Positions 38,681 to 52,501 are shown, counted from the first letter of the stretch. The stretch is 64,000 nt of DNA from Dasyornis broadbenti (GCA_013397935.1 VZRN01001114.1:621612-685611); one strand, 5' to 3'. The notes: generated by a model from the letters alone, not told the origin. Numbers and translations are program-made.

Positions 38681-41365
38681 GATGAAAAGAAGCTGGTTTA
38701 GTTACAAGTGAACTGACAAGAAGGCAATGAATTCATCAGGTAAGAGGAAGAAAGGAAGTCCTGGTTCTGTCAGTGTAGCTGCATACCCACTGACTCGGGC
38801 ACGTCTGCGACTTCGCTTTGTGTTGTTGATTCATCATGCCAGATTTTCTGTCCTTCCCTTGGTATAAAATGGCAGGAAGGGGGTAAAGCATCAGACCAGT
38901 ATTTCCCAGGCAAATAGAAAGTCAAGCAGAGCCAATGTTTTTAGAAAACATTGTGTGTACTAGGAAATCAAGGTTATTAGTTAACATTTGCTTTTTCCTC
39001 ATCCAGCCTGAAGTTAATAATTATTAAAACTGTTTTGAGAAAGACAGGGCCAGGGCTTGACCCCTGCTAAGCATGGATGTCACCAGTAATTAGCCAGGGC
39101 CATCCCTGATGTGCTCCCTGGGAACTCGGCGTGGGTGACAGGCTGTGGAGGTGCTGTGGCAGCACCTGCATGGCTCATCTACCTCTGGTTTTCGTTGCTG
39201 CAGTTGTTTTCCACTTGGAGGAATCTGTTAGTGGTTCTCTGAGAAAGACCCTCAATCCTCCGTGTGTGACTGTGCTCTGAAGTTTGAAGGTGAAGCACTG
39301 CTCCTGCTGTCCACACTCACGTGCAAGGAATTGAGCACACAGCACTGAGGACACTGAGGCCAGGTGGCTGCAGCAAAGAGAGGAGCCCCAGCCATCCTGG
39401 TTTGAGGGCTGGTGCTGCTGCTGTGCTGGGGCACATCTGAAGGTGGCTGGAGGGATGTGTCACCTGCCTCTCAGTTAGTCCTCTCAGAAGCCAGTGGCCT
39501 CTGAGGAGCTGAGTGGGATGTCCCATCTCTTTGCTTGTCATGGTATGTCCTCTCTCCAGTTTTATGGCCATATGGTTTGGTCTTGAATTTATTTGCATGA
39601 AAGTAAGTGTTTATATTCCCACTCTAACAAAGGTTGGCGTTACTCAGGGATTGAAAACAAGTGAGAGTGAATATAAAAATATGATGAAGAGAGATGACCA
39701 CACTTAATGCACAGTCAACACATCTGTCATCAGTCACGGACTGTTGCTGCACTACATTTCCAACCTACTTCTCAACTAAACTGCCAGTGGAGACTCATGA
39801 TGGCATGTTGGTCTGGGTCTTGGACACTCTGGGTGAGACCTTGGACATTGTTTCTCTCCTTCTCCTTCCCATCAGGGAACTGAGCAAGGCTCTGATTCAG
39901 TGCCAGGCTCTGAGGCTGGGCTGCAGATCACCAGCAGTGGCCAGCACTTTCCACTCCTCATCCTCTTTTACAGATAATGAGCTCTCAGATGAGCTGTTTG
40001 CTTTCTGTTGGCTTTGCAATAACTGGTTTAATCAACACCTTCATCCACTGTAGCTGGCTACAGGTGGAAGGAAGTCACAGGCAAGATTACAAGACCTCCA
40101 TGTGACCTCCAGGCCTGCCTATCACCTAACACTTTCCAGACCAGCATAGGTGTCCTGAACCTGGCTGAGACCTGCCTCTTCCTTTTGTTGCTGGAGCCTT
40201 TCTTAGGAAAACAGGCCTCCAGAAAGTGTTTTGTGGTCTCACAGCTTTGCCAAATCACTGACATGGTGTAGTCCATCTCCATAGGTAAAAGAGGCCTGAT
40301 AACAGTGGTGACATGCTAAAGATAAAGAGGTGTTGGCCTCAGTGTCCAAGCAAATTGTGGGGGGGATTTGGGACAATCTTGGTGGATTAGTCTGGGAGAA
40401 GGATGGGTACCGATGCTGTCAGCTGAGGTTGCTGGAAAATACCCTTCCCCTGAAGATATATTTGAGATTTGCATAGGATTACATCACTTGGGTTATCCTA
40501 CACCTTGTTTAAGGATCATTCAGGCAGTCAGCCCATGCGTGTGATCTTAAGACATCATGTGATCATGTAGCTGCCTGCTTCAGCTCCTGCTGCCAGCAGG
40601 TAACACGGGCATCTCGTGAGGGACTGACCCTCCCAGATCCGCCACTGCTACAGAGAGGACAGTGGCTGATGGCTCTTTGGTGGTGTTAATGCAATAGTGT
40701 GGTCATGTAACTTCATGAGTCTCAACATGTCTCTGTTAGTGTATAAAAATGGCTGTGATAAAAAGTCACTTCAGATCTGACAATTGTAATTTCTTTCTTC
40801 ACACCCTGCTCCAAAGATAAACCCTTTTCCATCTTGTTCTGATCATCTTTACTGAGAGGACTTGTATCTTGAAGATGTTTGTAATAGGGAGCTGGAGCTC
40901 ACTCTGTCAGAAAAGAGGCATCAGGCAGAGCAGTCTGAACTGGGGTTGCACACAGAAACAGCACCAAATGGTACAAGCTGGGAAAAGCCACATTGCCCTA
41001 CATGGAGCCACGGGAAACAAAAGGGACACTGCAGGCTCTCCACCCATTAAGGGTATTGTGAAGAGCATGTCATAAGCGTGGAGGGTGTCTGTCACGTGCC
41101 TGCTCAGAGCACATAAGCAACAGAGAATTATGCAACAGGGTGAACAAATCATCAGCTGGAAAGAAAATGAACATCCCCTGTACAGAAAGTGGAGAAAGTG
41201 ATTGGGAGTGCTTGCTCAGGCTGTTTGAGGATGTCACCTTGGGTGTGCAAAGTTTCAACTTCTCCAGACCCCAGGAGGGGGAAGATATGCTCCTGAGACA
41301 GCCCCTCTGCCTGAGAAGGCTCCAGAGACAGCTGTGGCTTCTGCTGGTCTTGTGCCTGAGAACAT

Positions 41366-41385
41366 GATGTGATGTGATGTGATGT
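41366..41385. repeat. (GATGT)4 microsatellite
   Basis: Four perfect head-to-tail copies of GATGT. It is short and probably polymorphic. Confidence 0.9.
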
Positions 41386-42596
41386 TACAGAACTGAGCTA
41401 ATGAACTCCCACCTTGATGACACCAGGTAAACCTCACAGGTCATGAGACTGGGGAACTGCTGCCTGCCCTTGGACCAGGAGGCTAAATCCCACCAGAAAT
41501 ACCAATTCTGGGGAGGAGGAGGCAGGAATCTCCTGAACCTTCACTGACATCTTGGGCAAATATGGCAAATTAGAAGTTTTTTTAATATGTGCTTGGATTT
41601 CTGTTGTGTTAGTAATAACAATAATATTAGAAGGGCAAGGAAAAGGTTGGTGACAGCCCTTCAAGTGACCCACGAGAGCCAGTTGCTGTCTTGTGCAGCA
41701 GTTCATGCTAGTTAGCCCTTGTTAAGAAGTTTTGACTCAGACTCAGCAGAAGCACATCTGTGAAGGTTCTGTTACTAAAAGAGGTTTCTAAGCAGCACAT
41801 GTATAACCTGTTTATATTTTTATGTATGTAAAAACAAAAACATAAGTGTATCACTCCAGCTCTGGACAAACTGCAAAAGTCACAGGTAGAGCGGCTGTTA
41901 GCCCAAGCACTTCAGTGGAGTTGGAGAAAGGATGTGACAAGAGGTGCTGGGGACTGCACTCGTTTTGCATGGGCTCTTAGGAAGATGGTTGTTAGTACTA
42001 CTTGTGACATTTATGTCAGTGCCATATTCTCAACACAAGGTAGTCCATTAAATATCAGATGACAAATCAATGATGTGTAAATGCTGTGTGCCACAGAGAG
42101 ACTTCTGCTCATTTCCTGTGTGAAACTGTTTATTTATTTCCTTCAAAACCTGTAGACTGGAAATTCAGGCTTCTAAATTGAATGTAATTCTTTCATCACA
42201 GCAGGAGAGCCATCATATTCTCCACAAAACCATCTGTAGTAATAAAAATACAACATAAAACACAGGCCTCACAATGAAAAGCCCTCTTCTTTTAATTTTT
42301 AAAACCTTCTTCTTTGCAATAGTGACACTCTTCACTTCCTTCTTGCTTGCTGGTACTGAGAGCCCAGATGTGTCTGCCACACTGGTTTAATTTTCTCTTT
42401 AGAATATGAAAAATATTTGCTAGCAGAGATACATTGTTATTAACCTGCCAAAGAAGGACTCTTTCCATGGTATAATAGCTGCTGCTGTCTTCTGCCAATC
42501 TGAGTTTTTAACTTCTCTATGACGGATTGGGCACCAAAAGAAGGGGATTATTTGGGGTGCTGCAGAGTAAGACATTTCAAGGGTATTTGGCTGTAG

Positions 42597-43410
42597 GAGT
42601 GTTTATCTGCAGGAGGGTAGGAAGGCCAAGGCTTGGCCAAGGCCAATTGTGTGAGGTTCCATAAGATGAAGTGATGAGCCCTACACTTGCGTCACAACAA
42701 TCCCAGGCCGTGCTATAGTCTGGGGGCAGAGTGGCTGGAAAGTAGCCCATTGGAAAGGACCTGGCAGTGCTGGTTGACAGTGGCTGGATGTGAGCCAGTG
42801 TGTGCCCAGGTTGTTACAAAGGTGAATGGCACCCTGGCTTGGATTAGAAACAGTGTGGTCAGCATGACCAGGGCAGTGATTGTCCCCCATGTGCTGGGCA
42901 CTGGTGAGGCCACACCTTGAATTCAGTTCAATGTTCAGTTTTGGGCCCCTCACTACATGAAAGACTGGAGTGTGTTCAGAGAAGGGCAATGGAGCTGGTG
43001 AAGAGTCTGGAGCACAAGTTCTGTGAGGAGTGGCTGAGGGAGTTGGGGGTGTTTAGTCTGGTGAAAAGGAAGCTCAGGGGTGACCTTTTCACTCTCTACA
43101 ACTGCCTGAAAGGAGTTTGTAGTGAGAAGAGGGTTGGTCTCCTCTTCTGAGTAATAATTTATATCACAAGAGTAAATGGCTTCAAATCGCACCAGGGGAG
43201 GTTTAGATTGAATATTAGAAAAAACTTCACTAAAAGGGTTGTCAGGTGCTGGAACAGGCTGATCCGGAAGTGGTGGAGTCACCATCCCTAGAGGTATTTA
43301 AAAGACATGCAGATGTGGCATTTAGTTTAATGGTGCACTTGGCAGTGCCAGGTTAATGGTTGGACTTTATGATCTTAGAGGTCTTTTCCAATCTAAATGA
43401 TTCTGTAATT
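42597..43410 (+). mobile_element. CR1 LINE, 5'-truncated, reaching the 3' end
   Basis: This is the 3' portion of a chicken-repeat-1 retrotransposon: the end of the reverse-transcriptase reading frame and the 3' untranslated tail. Recognisable blocks in order are CACTTGCGTCACAACAATCCC; GGCAGAGTGGCTGGAAAG; GTGCTGGTTGACAGTGGCTG; GGGCCCCTCACTACA; GAGTGGCTGAGGGAGTTGG; GGTGCTGGAACAGGCTG; and the terminal TTGGACTTTATGATCTTAGAGG followed by TGATTCTGT. The residue string WLRELGVFSLVKRKLRGDL is the conserved C-terminal part of the CR1 protein. An internal deletion near 42625-42645, several frame changes and stops show it is dead. 5' truncation is usual for CR1 insertions. The tail has essentially one ATTCTGT unit rather than the usual few. 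Divergence suggests an old insertion. Confidence 0.93.
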
Positions 43411-44348
43411 GTTTTAAACATTTCTTTCCTTGATCACTCCTCAGCTGCCACACCACAGGGCAGTATGGAGCAAGGAAGCCCCACATGAGTCTTGTCCCCA
43501 CATGGTCTGTAGAGCAGCAAAAGAAACCAGTGAGAGCCCTTGCTGCTCAAATGCCTGAAACTTCACTCCTTCCTAACGTCCCGAACCCAGCTGGGGCATC
43601 CTCACAGTACAAGCTTGAAGTTTCACTGTGTCAATGGAAATTAAGTCTTTCTGGGGGAAGAAAAAGCTTTTATTTGAGTCCATGAACATCCTCTGAGTCT
43701 ACTTCATTAGGTTTCCGGTAGGCAATTTTGCCTTGGATTTCATCAGGGATTTATCTTGATGCTCTCTGGGTCATTTCCTTGGCTTTACCCACTGGCGTCA
43801 GAACTGTGGCTAGAGGCAAATTGATTCTCTGATGTTCTTGCAAATGAATTAAAAAATCATTTCAAATACAGTTGAGAAAGGTTTTTCAGGTTCTTGTGAA
43901 CAGCGACCTTTCAATGCTAAATGACTCTGGCTCCAGATCTTTTTCTTGAAAATACCTTGAAAATAAACACAGAGACCCATAAAATCATTTAACTTGGGTA
44001 AGACTGAATACATAATTGCTGTTCATAATAAATGATTAATCTAATGATGGAAATTTTATCATTAGCTCTGTTTTAATTTTCAAAATAGAAAATTATATCA
44101 AATAAGAAAATAGAATTGCTTTTCTAACATGGAAATTACAGGGATGGATTTCCCCCTCCTTTACCCGGACCTGGACTCTGTCCAGGTGAGTGCAGTATCT
44201 GTAAGGGGAGAGCCTAACTTACAGGTTCAGGTGCATCCAAATGCAGGCCTGTTGCTGTCAGCAGGATGTTGCCCTTCACTTTGGGATGTGCAGGCTCTGC
44301 GTTTCAGATGCACATTTTCCTTTAAAGTAATTGCACACCAGTTAATTG

Positions 44349-44376
44349 TTTGTGTGTGTATGTGTGTGTGTATGTG
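44349..44376. repeat. (TG)n microsatellite, imperfect
   Basis: TG dinucleotide run with two TATG interruptions, about 28 bases. Interruption makes it less likely to be highly variable. Confidence 0.9.
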
Positions 44377-46708
44377 GACCAGATGCACAGATTTGTGGAC
44401 CCCAGAGAATTTCAATGCTTTCAAAGGATGTGATGTACAATTCTGTACACTAAATTTATTTCTTCCCATGCAACTGTGTACAATCAGTCCTAATAGGAAC
44501 TAGACACTTCCTGCACGTCTGTTTTTTAATGGAATCTGCTAAGTTTTACAAGGGCCATATTTAGCTGTACATCCTCTCAACTGTTAACTGTATTATCCTT
44601 TTAAGGAAGTCATTAGCTGCTCACTAAACACTCTTCCTATAGCGGTTTTACAATGCATGCACACTGAAATGTGGTTCTCTGTAGGCTAAAAGCTCTCCAT
44701 AGTAAAACAGTGCATATGTATGTGACTAGAATAAATAAGGAGAACCTCTAAAATGTGTGGCACAATTAGCAAATGATTCCTTCCTCTCTGCCCTCCCACA
44801 ACTCCTAAGACAAACTTCATATATTTAAACAATTTCCTTTATTTTTTTAACAGCTGATACAAGGACTTTTACTCATGCCACCCAGACATTATATGTTCTG
44901 CTACATTTTTGTTTCAACTTGAAGGAGAGAAATTATTTTCACATCCTGACTGGTTCAGCATTTGCAGCTGAAGCTCTGTTCTTCCTTGTGTCATTCTGGA
45001 CTAGCTTCTATATTTCATCTCACACCATTCTGTTATGCTTTCCATGTACAAAGTGGAACCATCAACTTTCAGCCTAAAAGGTCTATTTTAAGATGAAGGG
45101 GAAATAAAATGAGGAAGATCGTAAGTGAAGTCTCCATGAAGAAGTTCACTGCACTTCCTCTTTATGAAAACAAACTGGAGGCTGCCTCTGGCAAATATGA
45201 GATTTGTTTTAATGTAACTGTACAGGAAAGACCTTACTCCTTGAACCTGCCACAGTCCTGCTCTGTGAAGTCTGCATAAAGTTTACATGGGAGTTATAAA
45301 CCAGGAAGAGATAGCACTGAAATAAATGATCTTTACTTCCTATGGGATAATGGTATTGTGCTCTGCCAAATTGCAGGTTGGATTTTTGCTGTACTTCTTA
45401 TGCTCTTGAATAATCAAATACCAAGAAATTAGAATCCACATTCCATTCTTTACTTACCTGCATCCACTTCCTTTACAAAAGCAAAAAGAAAAAACAAAAG
45501 AAAAGAAAAGAGCAATTCTTTCTTTCCAATGTATGTGTTGTCATCCTAAATTCTGTGGTTCTTCCTCTCTCTGACCAAGACTTGTGGAAGTATGTGATCA
45601 GGTGCCCAAACAATTTCAAGCATTCTCATTCATATCAGGAAAACTTCCCTTTCCACCTGTGGGACTCCACAGCCCATGGAGATGGGTTGGTGGTGACAGG
45701 AACTGCATGTGGGCTTGCATAATTCACCTACTCTGCTGTTCACTTTTGTGGACTTCTCCCACAGCAGTGGTAGACAGCAGACAAAAATAAATGCCAGAAG
45801 AATAATTATTCTACCTTACATTTTTGAGAATTTTGATGTTTGGGCTCTTCCCTCCTGTCTGAGTCTGTCATGGGCAGGTGATGGATGGGGTCAAAGTCCC
45901 AGTGCAGAAGCAAAATGCTGAGACATGGACAAAAAAATAAGACCTGCTATCCCAGCTGGCTGGCAACTTGTAATTGGAGAGAGAGAAACAATGAGATGGC
46001 TGGGGAGGATGAAACCTTGACAGTGTGTGCGCTCAGAACAGGCTAGTAACAAGCCTTGGGCTCATCCTAGGATGCTGGTGGCATTGTGACCTCAGTGCGA
46101 TTTGTGATTGCTCTGATGTGCTCTAACCAGCACAGGGGACAGGGAAGTGGGAAGGAGCTGGTACGCTCTGTCTTCAGTCTGGCAAAAGGACACCTCATGC
46201 ACTCTCAGGCTCTGTGAAGCCAAGGGTCCATACCACGTCATTCTTCCCAAAAATGCAAATCCCAGGAGTCGGATAACTGGAAAAATCCAGAGTAAAACAT
46301 GAAAAATTCCCTTAGAGAGCTTTCCCTTCATCTGCATTTTTGGGAGGTGTGATCAAGCTCTCAAGGTCATTAGCTTGACATTTGGCTTCCATTAAAAAAA
46401 TAGTTATTTTCATCATCCACATAAACAGGATCTTTTCCCCCCCTCCCTTCTGAAAGAAATAAAAACATTAGCTGTTATATTTCTAGGAAGCTAACAAAGA
46501 GCAAGAGTACATACAAAGCTGGATATGTCCACTTCCCACAAAGCTCTGTCTTGTTGTGGTGTTTATAGGACTTGGTCCTTTATGAATGAAAACAAGAGAA
46601 ATTCATTGAATTCAACACGCCTTAAAACAAAGATTCCTGGAGAAACAATGTAATACTAATGAAAAGAAAGTATTACAGTTTTTACAGAAAGTAGTGGAAA
46701 AAACTACA

Positions 46709-46766
46709 TTTCAAAAAATCCTTAAGCTTCAAAAAAACTATTTTTCAAAAAAAATCCCTGAGCTTC
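46709..46766. repeat. Degenerate tandem duplication
   Basis: Two similar segments, 46709-46730 and 46743-46766, each run TTTC, an A-run, ATCC, then GAGCTTC or AAGCTTC, spaced by about 34 bases. A partial third TTTTTCAAAAATTC lies near 46793. This is probable decayed slippage repeat. Confidence 0.6.
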
Positions 46767-47050
46767 TTTTCAAGAAATACTTAGATCTTAGTTTTTCAAA
46801 AATTCTCCTACATTTTGTTTTGCTAGTTGGAGACTACATGCCTTGATGGAGCAAGAAAAATGTCAGGATAGCCATGTGTGTAACAGACATGATTCCAGTC
46901 ACACAGAGGGCTGTCATCTCCATGTTAGGCTTCCAGGGGGAACCCAGGGGCCTCATTCACAGCTTGGACACCCCCAAACTAGGCCCTGCATAAACTCCCT
47001 GAGACATGCACAGCCAATTTACTTTTAAGAGCAGAAATATTCAACAAGTC

Positions 47051-47071
47051 ATTATTATTATTATTATTATT
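47051..47071. repeat. (ATT)7 microsatellite
   Basis: Seven uninterrupted ATT units. Confidence 0.95.
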
Positions 47072-47449
47072 CAATAGGAAATGGACGCAGAGGGTACGGT
47101 TTTGATTAAGGAGCAGTTTACCTCTATTACGTGCAGGAATAAATGACTACACAGAGAGCAGAGCAATGGAAAACTTTCTTTTTGATGGAGCTCTTCAGTC
47201 TAAAAGCCAAAGTTTGGTGTTTAGGGTAAAGGCAAACCCCTGTGTCCTGGAGCTGGTGGAGGATCCACTGTGCACTGACTCTTGTCAGATGCAAAGAATC
47301 TGACCACTTTGCTTCGTGACCAAAGGCTTCTGACAATACTCCTCACCAGAGCTCTCAGGCAACTTCAGGCTTGGTTACAAGAAAGCAAACAAACCATAAC
47401 TTTTCGCAATGGAGGAAGGTTAGCGAGAGACCTCAGCAATTTATGTGAT

Positions 47450-47600
47450 CAATAGTCTCATAAATGACCTAGGCAGAGATGTGGGCAGCAAGATGAGAGC
47501 ATTTTCTGATGCTAGGAAGTATTCAGGATAGCAAGGCACCGTGCATTCCCCAGGGCAGGGTTATGAAGTTCAACCTGATGCATAAAACACATGAGATATA
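47450..47600 (+). mobile_element. Decayed CR1 LINE fragment
   Basis: Translating from about 47452 gives INSLINDLG, then a spacer and AFSDARKYSG, and further on VMKFN. These match, in order, the CR1 reverse-transcriptase landmarks INDL, FADDTKLGG and LMKFNKGK. The catalytic FADD box is degraded to FSDA, and roughly 70-100 bases between the second and third landmarks appear deleted or scrambled. The fragment is old and its ends are uncertain. It lies on the same strand as the CR1 at 42.6 kb but represents a more upstream part of the element, so it is a separate insertion. Confidence 0.45.
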
Positions 47601-48269
47601 AACCAAACATGCATCGCCTAGTGGCAATGCTGGTATCTCTGGACTGCCAATGGTGTGTCATATGCATAACTACACTGTAAAAAGATTTATTTCAGTTTAT
47701 CTTCTAATTAAATTCATGTCTGTAAGCTGCAAAACCCAAATACTTCCTGGGGACTCAGAGGAGCTGTGCCGGATGGAATGACGTTCTTCAGCTTTGAATC
47801 AGATCTCGTGGCTAGTGCGAGAGTATGATTAAGAAAGACTAAAACATCTGGAGAACAGCTGATGATGATGTCTCCCCAGGGGACATCATCAAAATATCCT
47901 GAAAGAATATTTTTGTTGCAGAAGCAAGGTCAGTATTGCACACACAGAAGTAATTTTTCTTGGGAAAATAGAAAACTGTCCTCATCCAGAAGTCTTTTTC
48001 TTCTCTCTATTAAAATTTAGAGAAAAAAATTGAAATAGCAATTCCTCCTTTTTCGGACAATGAAAACAAATGCTTACTAATATCTCCATATTTAGACAGG
48101 ACAGCATACTTGGGGGATATAGTTACTCATTTGGTATCAAGGGTTCCTTTGTTTGTTGAAGAAAAAATAGCATTTGAAAAACCCTCATGGACACTTGAGC
48201 CTTCAAGCATAACGTAGCTGTAATACAAAATTGCAAGTGATTCAATCCCCCTTTGAAATTTAAGTTGAG

Positions 48270-48430
48270 AGTCAGCTCTTTAAGAAGTTGCTGGCGAGGC
48301 TGGCTCAGAAGGGGTTTGCAGGGTGTTTGGGTGACCGTCAGCCGAGTCCCCTCGGGTTCATCCCCAGAGCTGCGCCTCTGGGCGGTGCAGTGGCTCAGGC
48401 GATGGCCAGCACCTTCCCGCAGGACAGCCC
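48270..48430. other. Small CpG-rich patch
   Basis: About 160 bases contain at least seven CpGs (for example in GACCGTC, GCCGAGTC, CTCGGG, TGCGCC, GGCGGTG, GGCGATGG and CCCGC), against a CpG-poor background. It is too short for a standard CpG island. It could be an enhancer, a GC-rich transposon remnant or a patch of biased gene conversion. No exon border is convincing. Confidence 0.35.
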
Positions 48431-50883
48431 TCATTAGCCTTGCTTCTTAATTGGCCAGGGAGATAACTGGATATCAGAACTGCACATCAAAGCTCCTTCC
48501 ACAAAGGCAGAGTGACCTGCTGCTGTTGTCTTTCAGGCCTGAACTCATTTCCTCCGTGGCAGTCAGACACTTGCTCTTGTTCAGTGACACAGGGCTCGGC
48601 TCTGCCCTGCATGGCCATGTGCTCATGGGATGGCACAGAGCTGGGTGCATGTCACCAGCACAGCTGGTCAGGATAGAAGCAGCACAGTTACACAGCTCCT
48701 TGGCCTTGGTCATGAAGGGAATAACACCTCAAAAGCTTTCTGAAGAGCATTTCCACCCCTCTGGCTTTCTGGCTGTCCCAGTGTCCTCTTTATAGACAGG
48801 AATGCTTGGGACTGGCTCCTTCAGCCTAGCAAAGCAAGGCCTGGGCAGCTTCTCTCAAAATTCTTACCTGGCCGTCCAAGGACATGAAGGTCATGGGTCA
48901 GCTTCCTAGTTGGGCAGTAAGGACAAAATAAGCTGGTGAGTTTTAAGATGGAGCTTGATCCTTTTAGTAAAATACTTCAGTGAATTGTTGGATAACTTTT
49001 TAGCAACCTGGAAGACCCAAGTTCCTAGGAAGCTGTAGGGTCTGTGTTTTTCCATCTGTATGGTACAAGCTGTGTTCCCAGAGGATGACAGGCAGCATCA
49101 AACAGCTGACTCATGGAGTGTTGTACAGAGTCAAAAAAAAATGCTGGCCAGTACTGTTTTCAGATATTAACCTTTGATGATGGTATTTAGTCAATCATTG
49201 TCCACACTGTGGCAGAAAAAGGCTCCTCCTTATTCGTGATTATGGGTATTGCCTAGTTCTCTTCTCTTTCTGAGATAGTTTTCTCCACTTCTTTTATGTT
49301 TCCAAAGAGGAAACCAATGAATCAAATGGCCTTAAACCAACTTTTTTTCAGCATATTTTTCCATTATGTCTTGTGGCCAGCAGCCTCTTGTGCCTGCCTC
49401 TGTGGGATTTGTTTTCCCTTTATGGCAATATTAAGTTAATAGAATCCTGCCATTACCTGCAGTGTTTTCAAGGTTAGTCAAGTGATTTTGGTGGGATCTC
49501 AGAAACAGGCATGATCAGCTGCAGCAATTTCTGGCACTTGGCAAATACCACATTCCAACTTGCCAGAAGCAATTATCTCTGTAGTGCAAAGTTAGTCTCC
49601 ATTCAAGGTAAGGGAACTGAGAAAATGGCAAGGAAATAGAAGAACTGCAATCCAAAGCTTTGTGTAGTCAGAGCCATCTGAGATCCCATGCTGTGAAGAT
49701 TGGGCGAGATATCTAAGGCTGCATGACTCTGTGCTTCAGTCACTCTTCAAATCCTCATGCAGTACTGCTGAAACCAGGGACAGTCCATGTGGCTTCTACT
49801 ATGTGGATTTTCAGGATTTTTGCCTGAGTTTCAAACAGTTACCAGAATGTAAGGGGAAATGTGATCACAAGGGGTCCGGACTTGGTAGCTTTCCTATTTA
49901 GTTAATAAACCCATTTATTTAGACTTAGCAATTTCCTGTGGTCTGCAGCATATTTCCAGAAAGGAAACTCAAGTGCTGCTGTACAACTGCTGTCTATAAG
50001 CAGCACCACAGAAAGACAATACACAAGCCACTTTCATTTATTTTGCAATTCGGAAGTAATCACACTCCTTTGTAGTCATGTGCTTTTTACTCAAAGCTCT
50101 CTGTGTACTTCCCCTCAACACAAAGTCACGTTCTGTTGCTAAAATTAATGCTTCCTGAACACTGATCTCATGCCAGAAGAGCTGGTAGCACCACTGACTC
50201 GGAGCCACCCGCATACATCACTCCACCCAGCCACTCCAACCTTGCCAGAGGAAGTCAAACCTGCGCTCAGGTGCAAGCTGACCCACTCAGAGTCCATTCC
50301 GCAGCACCCTACCCAAGGTTCCTAATTATCTGCTTTGTTTCCAGTTCCACAGCACTGCACTCACATTATCTGACTCCATTAAGGGGTACCAAAAAGAAGA
50401 TTTGACTCAGTCTGTCCAAGCTGGGTGTAGGACTGATAGCCTCTTGATTTCCAACCATGAGTTAAATTCCCACCTGGTACTACAGTGGTGTTTATTTAAA
50501 ACAATAACAAACTCTCAAAACAGTGTAGCATCCTGTTGTCCAAAACCAATCCATTTATGAAGAAGAACATCATCACTCAAGACTATAAAAATAAATAGAA
50601 AAGGAAAATTACTTGGGGTGTGTTACAACTGGTTGCCAGCTCCAGGCAGCTCATGCTGTGCCATCAGACCTTCTCTGAGTTCATCCCTATAACACCGATT
50701 AAATCAGTTGTCAGTAATCTGGCTAAAGACGGCCTGTGGGGATGAGTTAAAACAGAGGAAAGAAAACTACAGCAATAAAGGAAAGTGAATCCGAGATAAT
50801 ATGCATTACAGTAAGCAGCAAGAAACCTGGCTCCTCTTTTCAACACCATAAATGGTTATGAAAATTCTGTGAGATCATTACAG

Positions 50884-50930
50884 GTGCGTGTGTGTGTGTG
50901 TATGTGTGTGTATGTGTGTGTGTGTATGTG
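50884..50930. repeat. (TG)n microsatellite with TATG interruptions
   Basis: About 47 bases of TG repeats interrupted by CG once and TATG three times. Alternating purine/pyrimidine DNA of this kind can adopt Z-form in vitro; nothing here shows that it does so in the cell. Confidence 0.95.
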
Positions 50931-52501
50931 CAGGAGATATCAAATACTTACAATCCAAATTCTTGCAGAAGATTTCAGCTGTTAATGCGGGGACTGCTGA
51001 GAATAACCCAAAACACTGTGCTTACTTCCCATGGTGCTGGCCCTGTGTGAGCCTACACCCTCCAAAGTACTGGGTAGTTTGGCATGGGGAAGTCTGAGAA
51101 GGGATCTGGAAAACATGTTCACAAAGATGTTATTTAAGAGAGAGAAATTCAAAGCAGCAAATTTGTGGCCAGATTTTATCGTAACACTTGTATTTATTGC
51201 TTACCCAGAAAACTGTGTAATTGACAATTCTTCTTGTAACCACAGCAACTGAAAGTAAAGTATTTGCACTGCCCAGGGTATGCACAGTGACTCTGAAACC
51301 AAGCTGAAGTTTGAATTGCTAGCCAAGGCTTTTCAGTGAGACCTTTGCCAGTGGGGGCTTTAGAGTGAAAACAATCTCTCTGTCCTTCCTTGGAAAGACT
51401 AACTCTTAAACCCTGAATATCCTATGTCTTCTCTTCTTTCCCCTGTTGTTCCCACACCATCTCTGCATATGCTGCCACCAAGACTTCTGGTTCCTTGCCA
51501 GTGGCAGCTGCTCCTGATGGAGAATCAATGGGAGTGAGCAGAGCAGGCCCCAGCTGAAGGGAAAAATATTGCCCAGGTTCAAGTACCTGAGGCCAGCCCC
51601 AGTGTGACCTATGCCATTGGATACAAACAAGATTCCTCATTCAGTCTGGCTAGCAGTGGGGTAGGAGCAGGTTAGGTGCCAGGAAACTTCTGCAGGCTGG
51701 TGTGGATGACACCCAGACGAGCAGGTCCTGCCTTCATCCATCCATCCCAGCAGCCACAGACAGGGTGTGCTCGCCCACGGCAGCTGGAGCTGCTCAGAGC
51801 TGGGAATAAGCAAGCATGCCAGTGCCCTAGAAATTGAAGAAATATTGACACATGGGTGAACTTTAAATTGTGCAGGCAAACTCTAAATATCACTGCATTG
51901 AGGGCAATTGCATACTGTTCCTGCTTTTCCGATTAGTCTGAGGTAATTTCATTGGAAAGCACTTGGTTTCTCACACGGAGGTTTTTGAGGTTTTCTCTAA
52001 AGCACGGACTGGGAGGGACTTTTAACTGGTTTTTGAGGATTTCCCCGGGGGCTCCATGGGCAGAAAGTCTGAAGGCTGTTGAGCAGCGCTGTGTGGATGC
52101 TGTTTTACATACATGTGGTGTTAGCAATGCTATCCTTCCACACACAGCAGAGCAGGCTGTCTTTCATCTGCCTTTCCAAGCCATCACTGCACTTTATTTC
52201 TGCTTTTAGCCTTAGAAAAGTTTGGAATAATTTCTCCAAGAGCAGCCAGGTTATGGATCTAAGCCTAAAGTTTCATTTGGTGTGGAAGTCTAGCCAAAAG
52301 GAAAGTGGCATTACCAAAAACTTGTCTTCATGCTATCATTTGCTGTCTCCTTTTTTTCCTTGGCTAAGGATTTGTACTTAGGGTAACTACATTTCTAACT
52401 GTCTTTTTGATTTAACAGGGTTGGCAGGGGAGGGAAGAGCTGTCATAAATTGTTTCACCATGCTTTTTTTGTTATTCTGAATCAAACAAACTCTTGCAAA
52501 C

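Larger units (their letters stand above)
17341..42589. other. Non-coding block right of the CpG island
   Basis: About 25 kb holds no supportable gene. Frames are short and random-looking. Recognised content is a 20-base tandem duplication at 19.05 kb, a probable ancient amniote repeat at 24.6 kb, a GC-richer segment at about 25.46-27.1 kb containing a 37-base tandem duplication, and candidate regulatory stretches near 34.2-34.7 and 38.3-38.7 kb. It may be a first intron of a gene starting in the CpG island, or intergenic DNA. Confidence 0.55.

Noticed and set aside
42917..43150. 77-codon + strand frame as a small gene
   Set aside because: It is the C-terminal part of the CR1 protein within a truncated, mutated copy.
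50888..51097. Cys/Val-rich frame beginning near 50.89 kb
   Set aside because: Its start is the TG microsatellite; the rest has no support.
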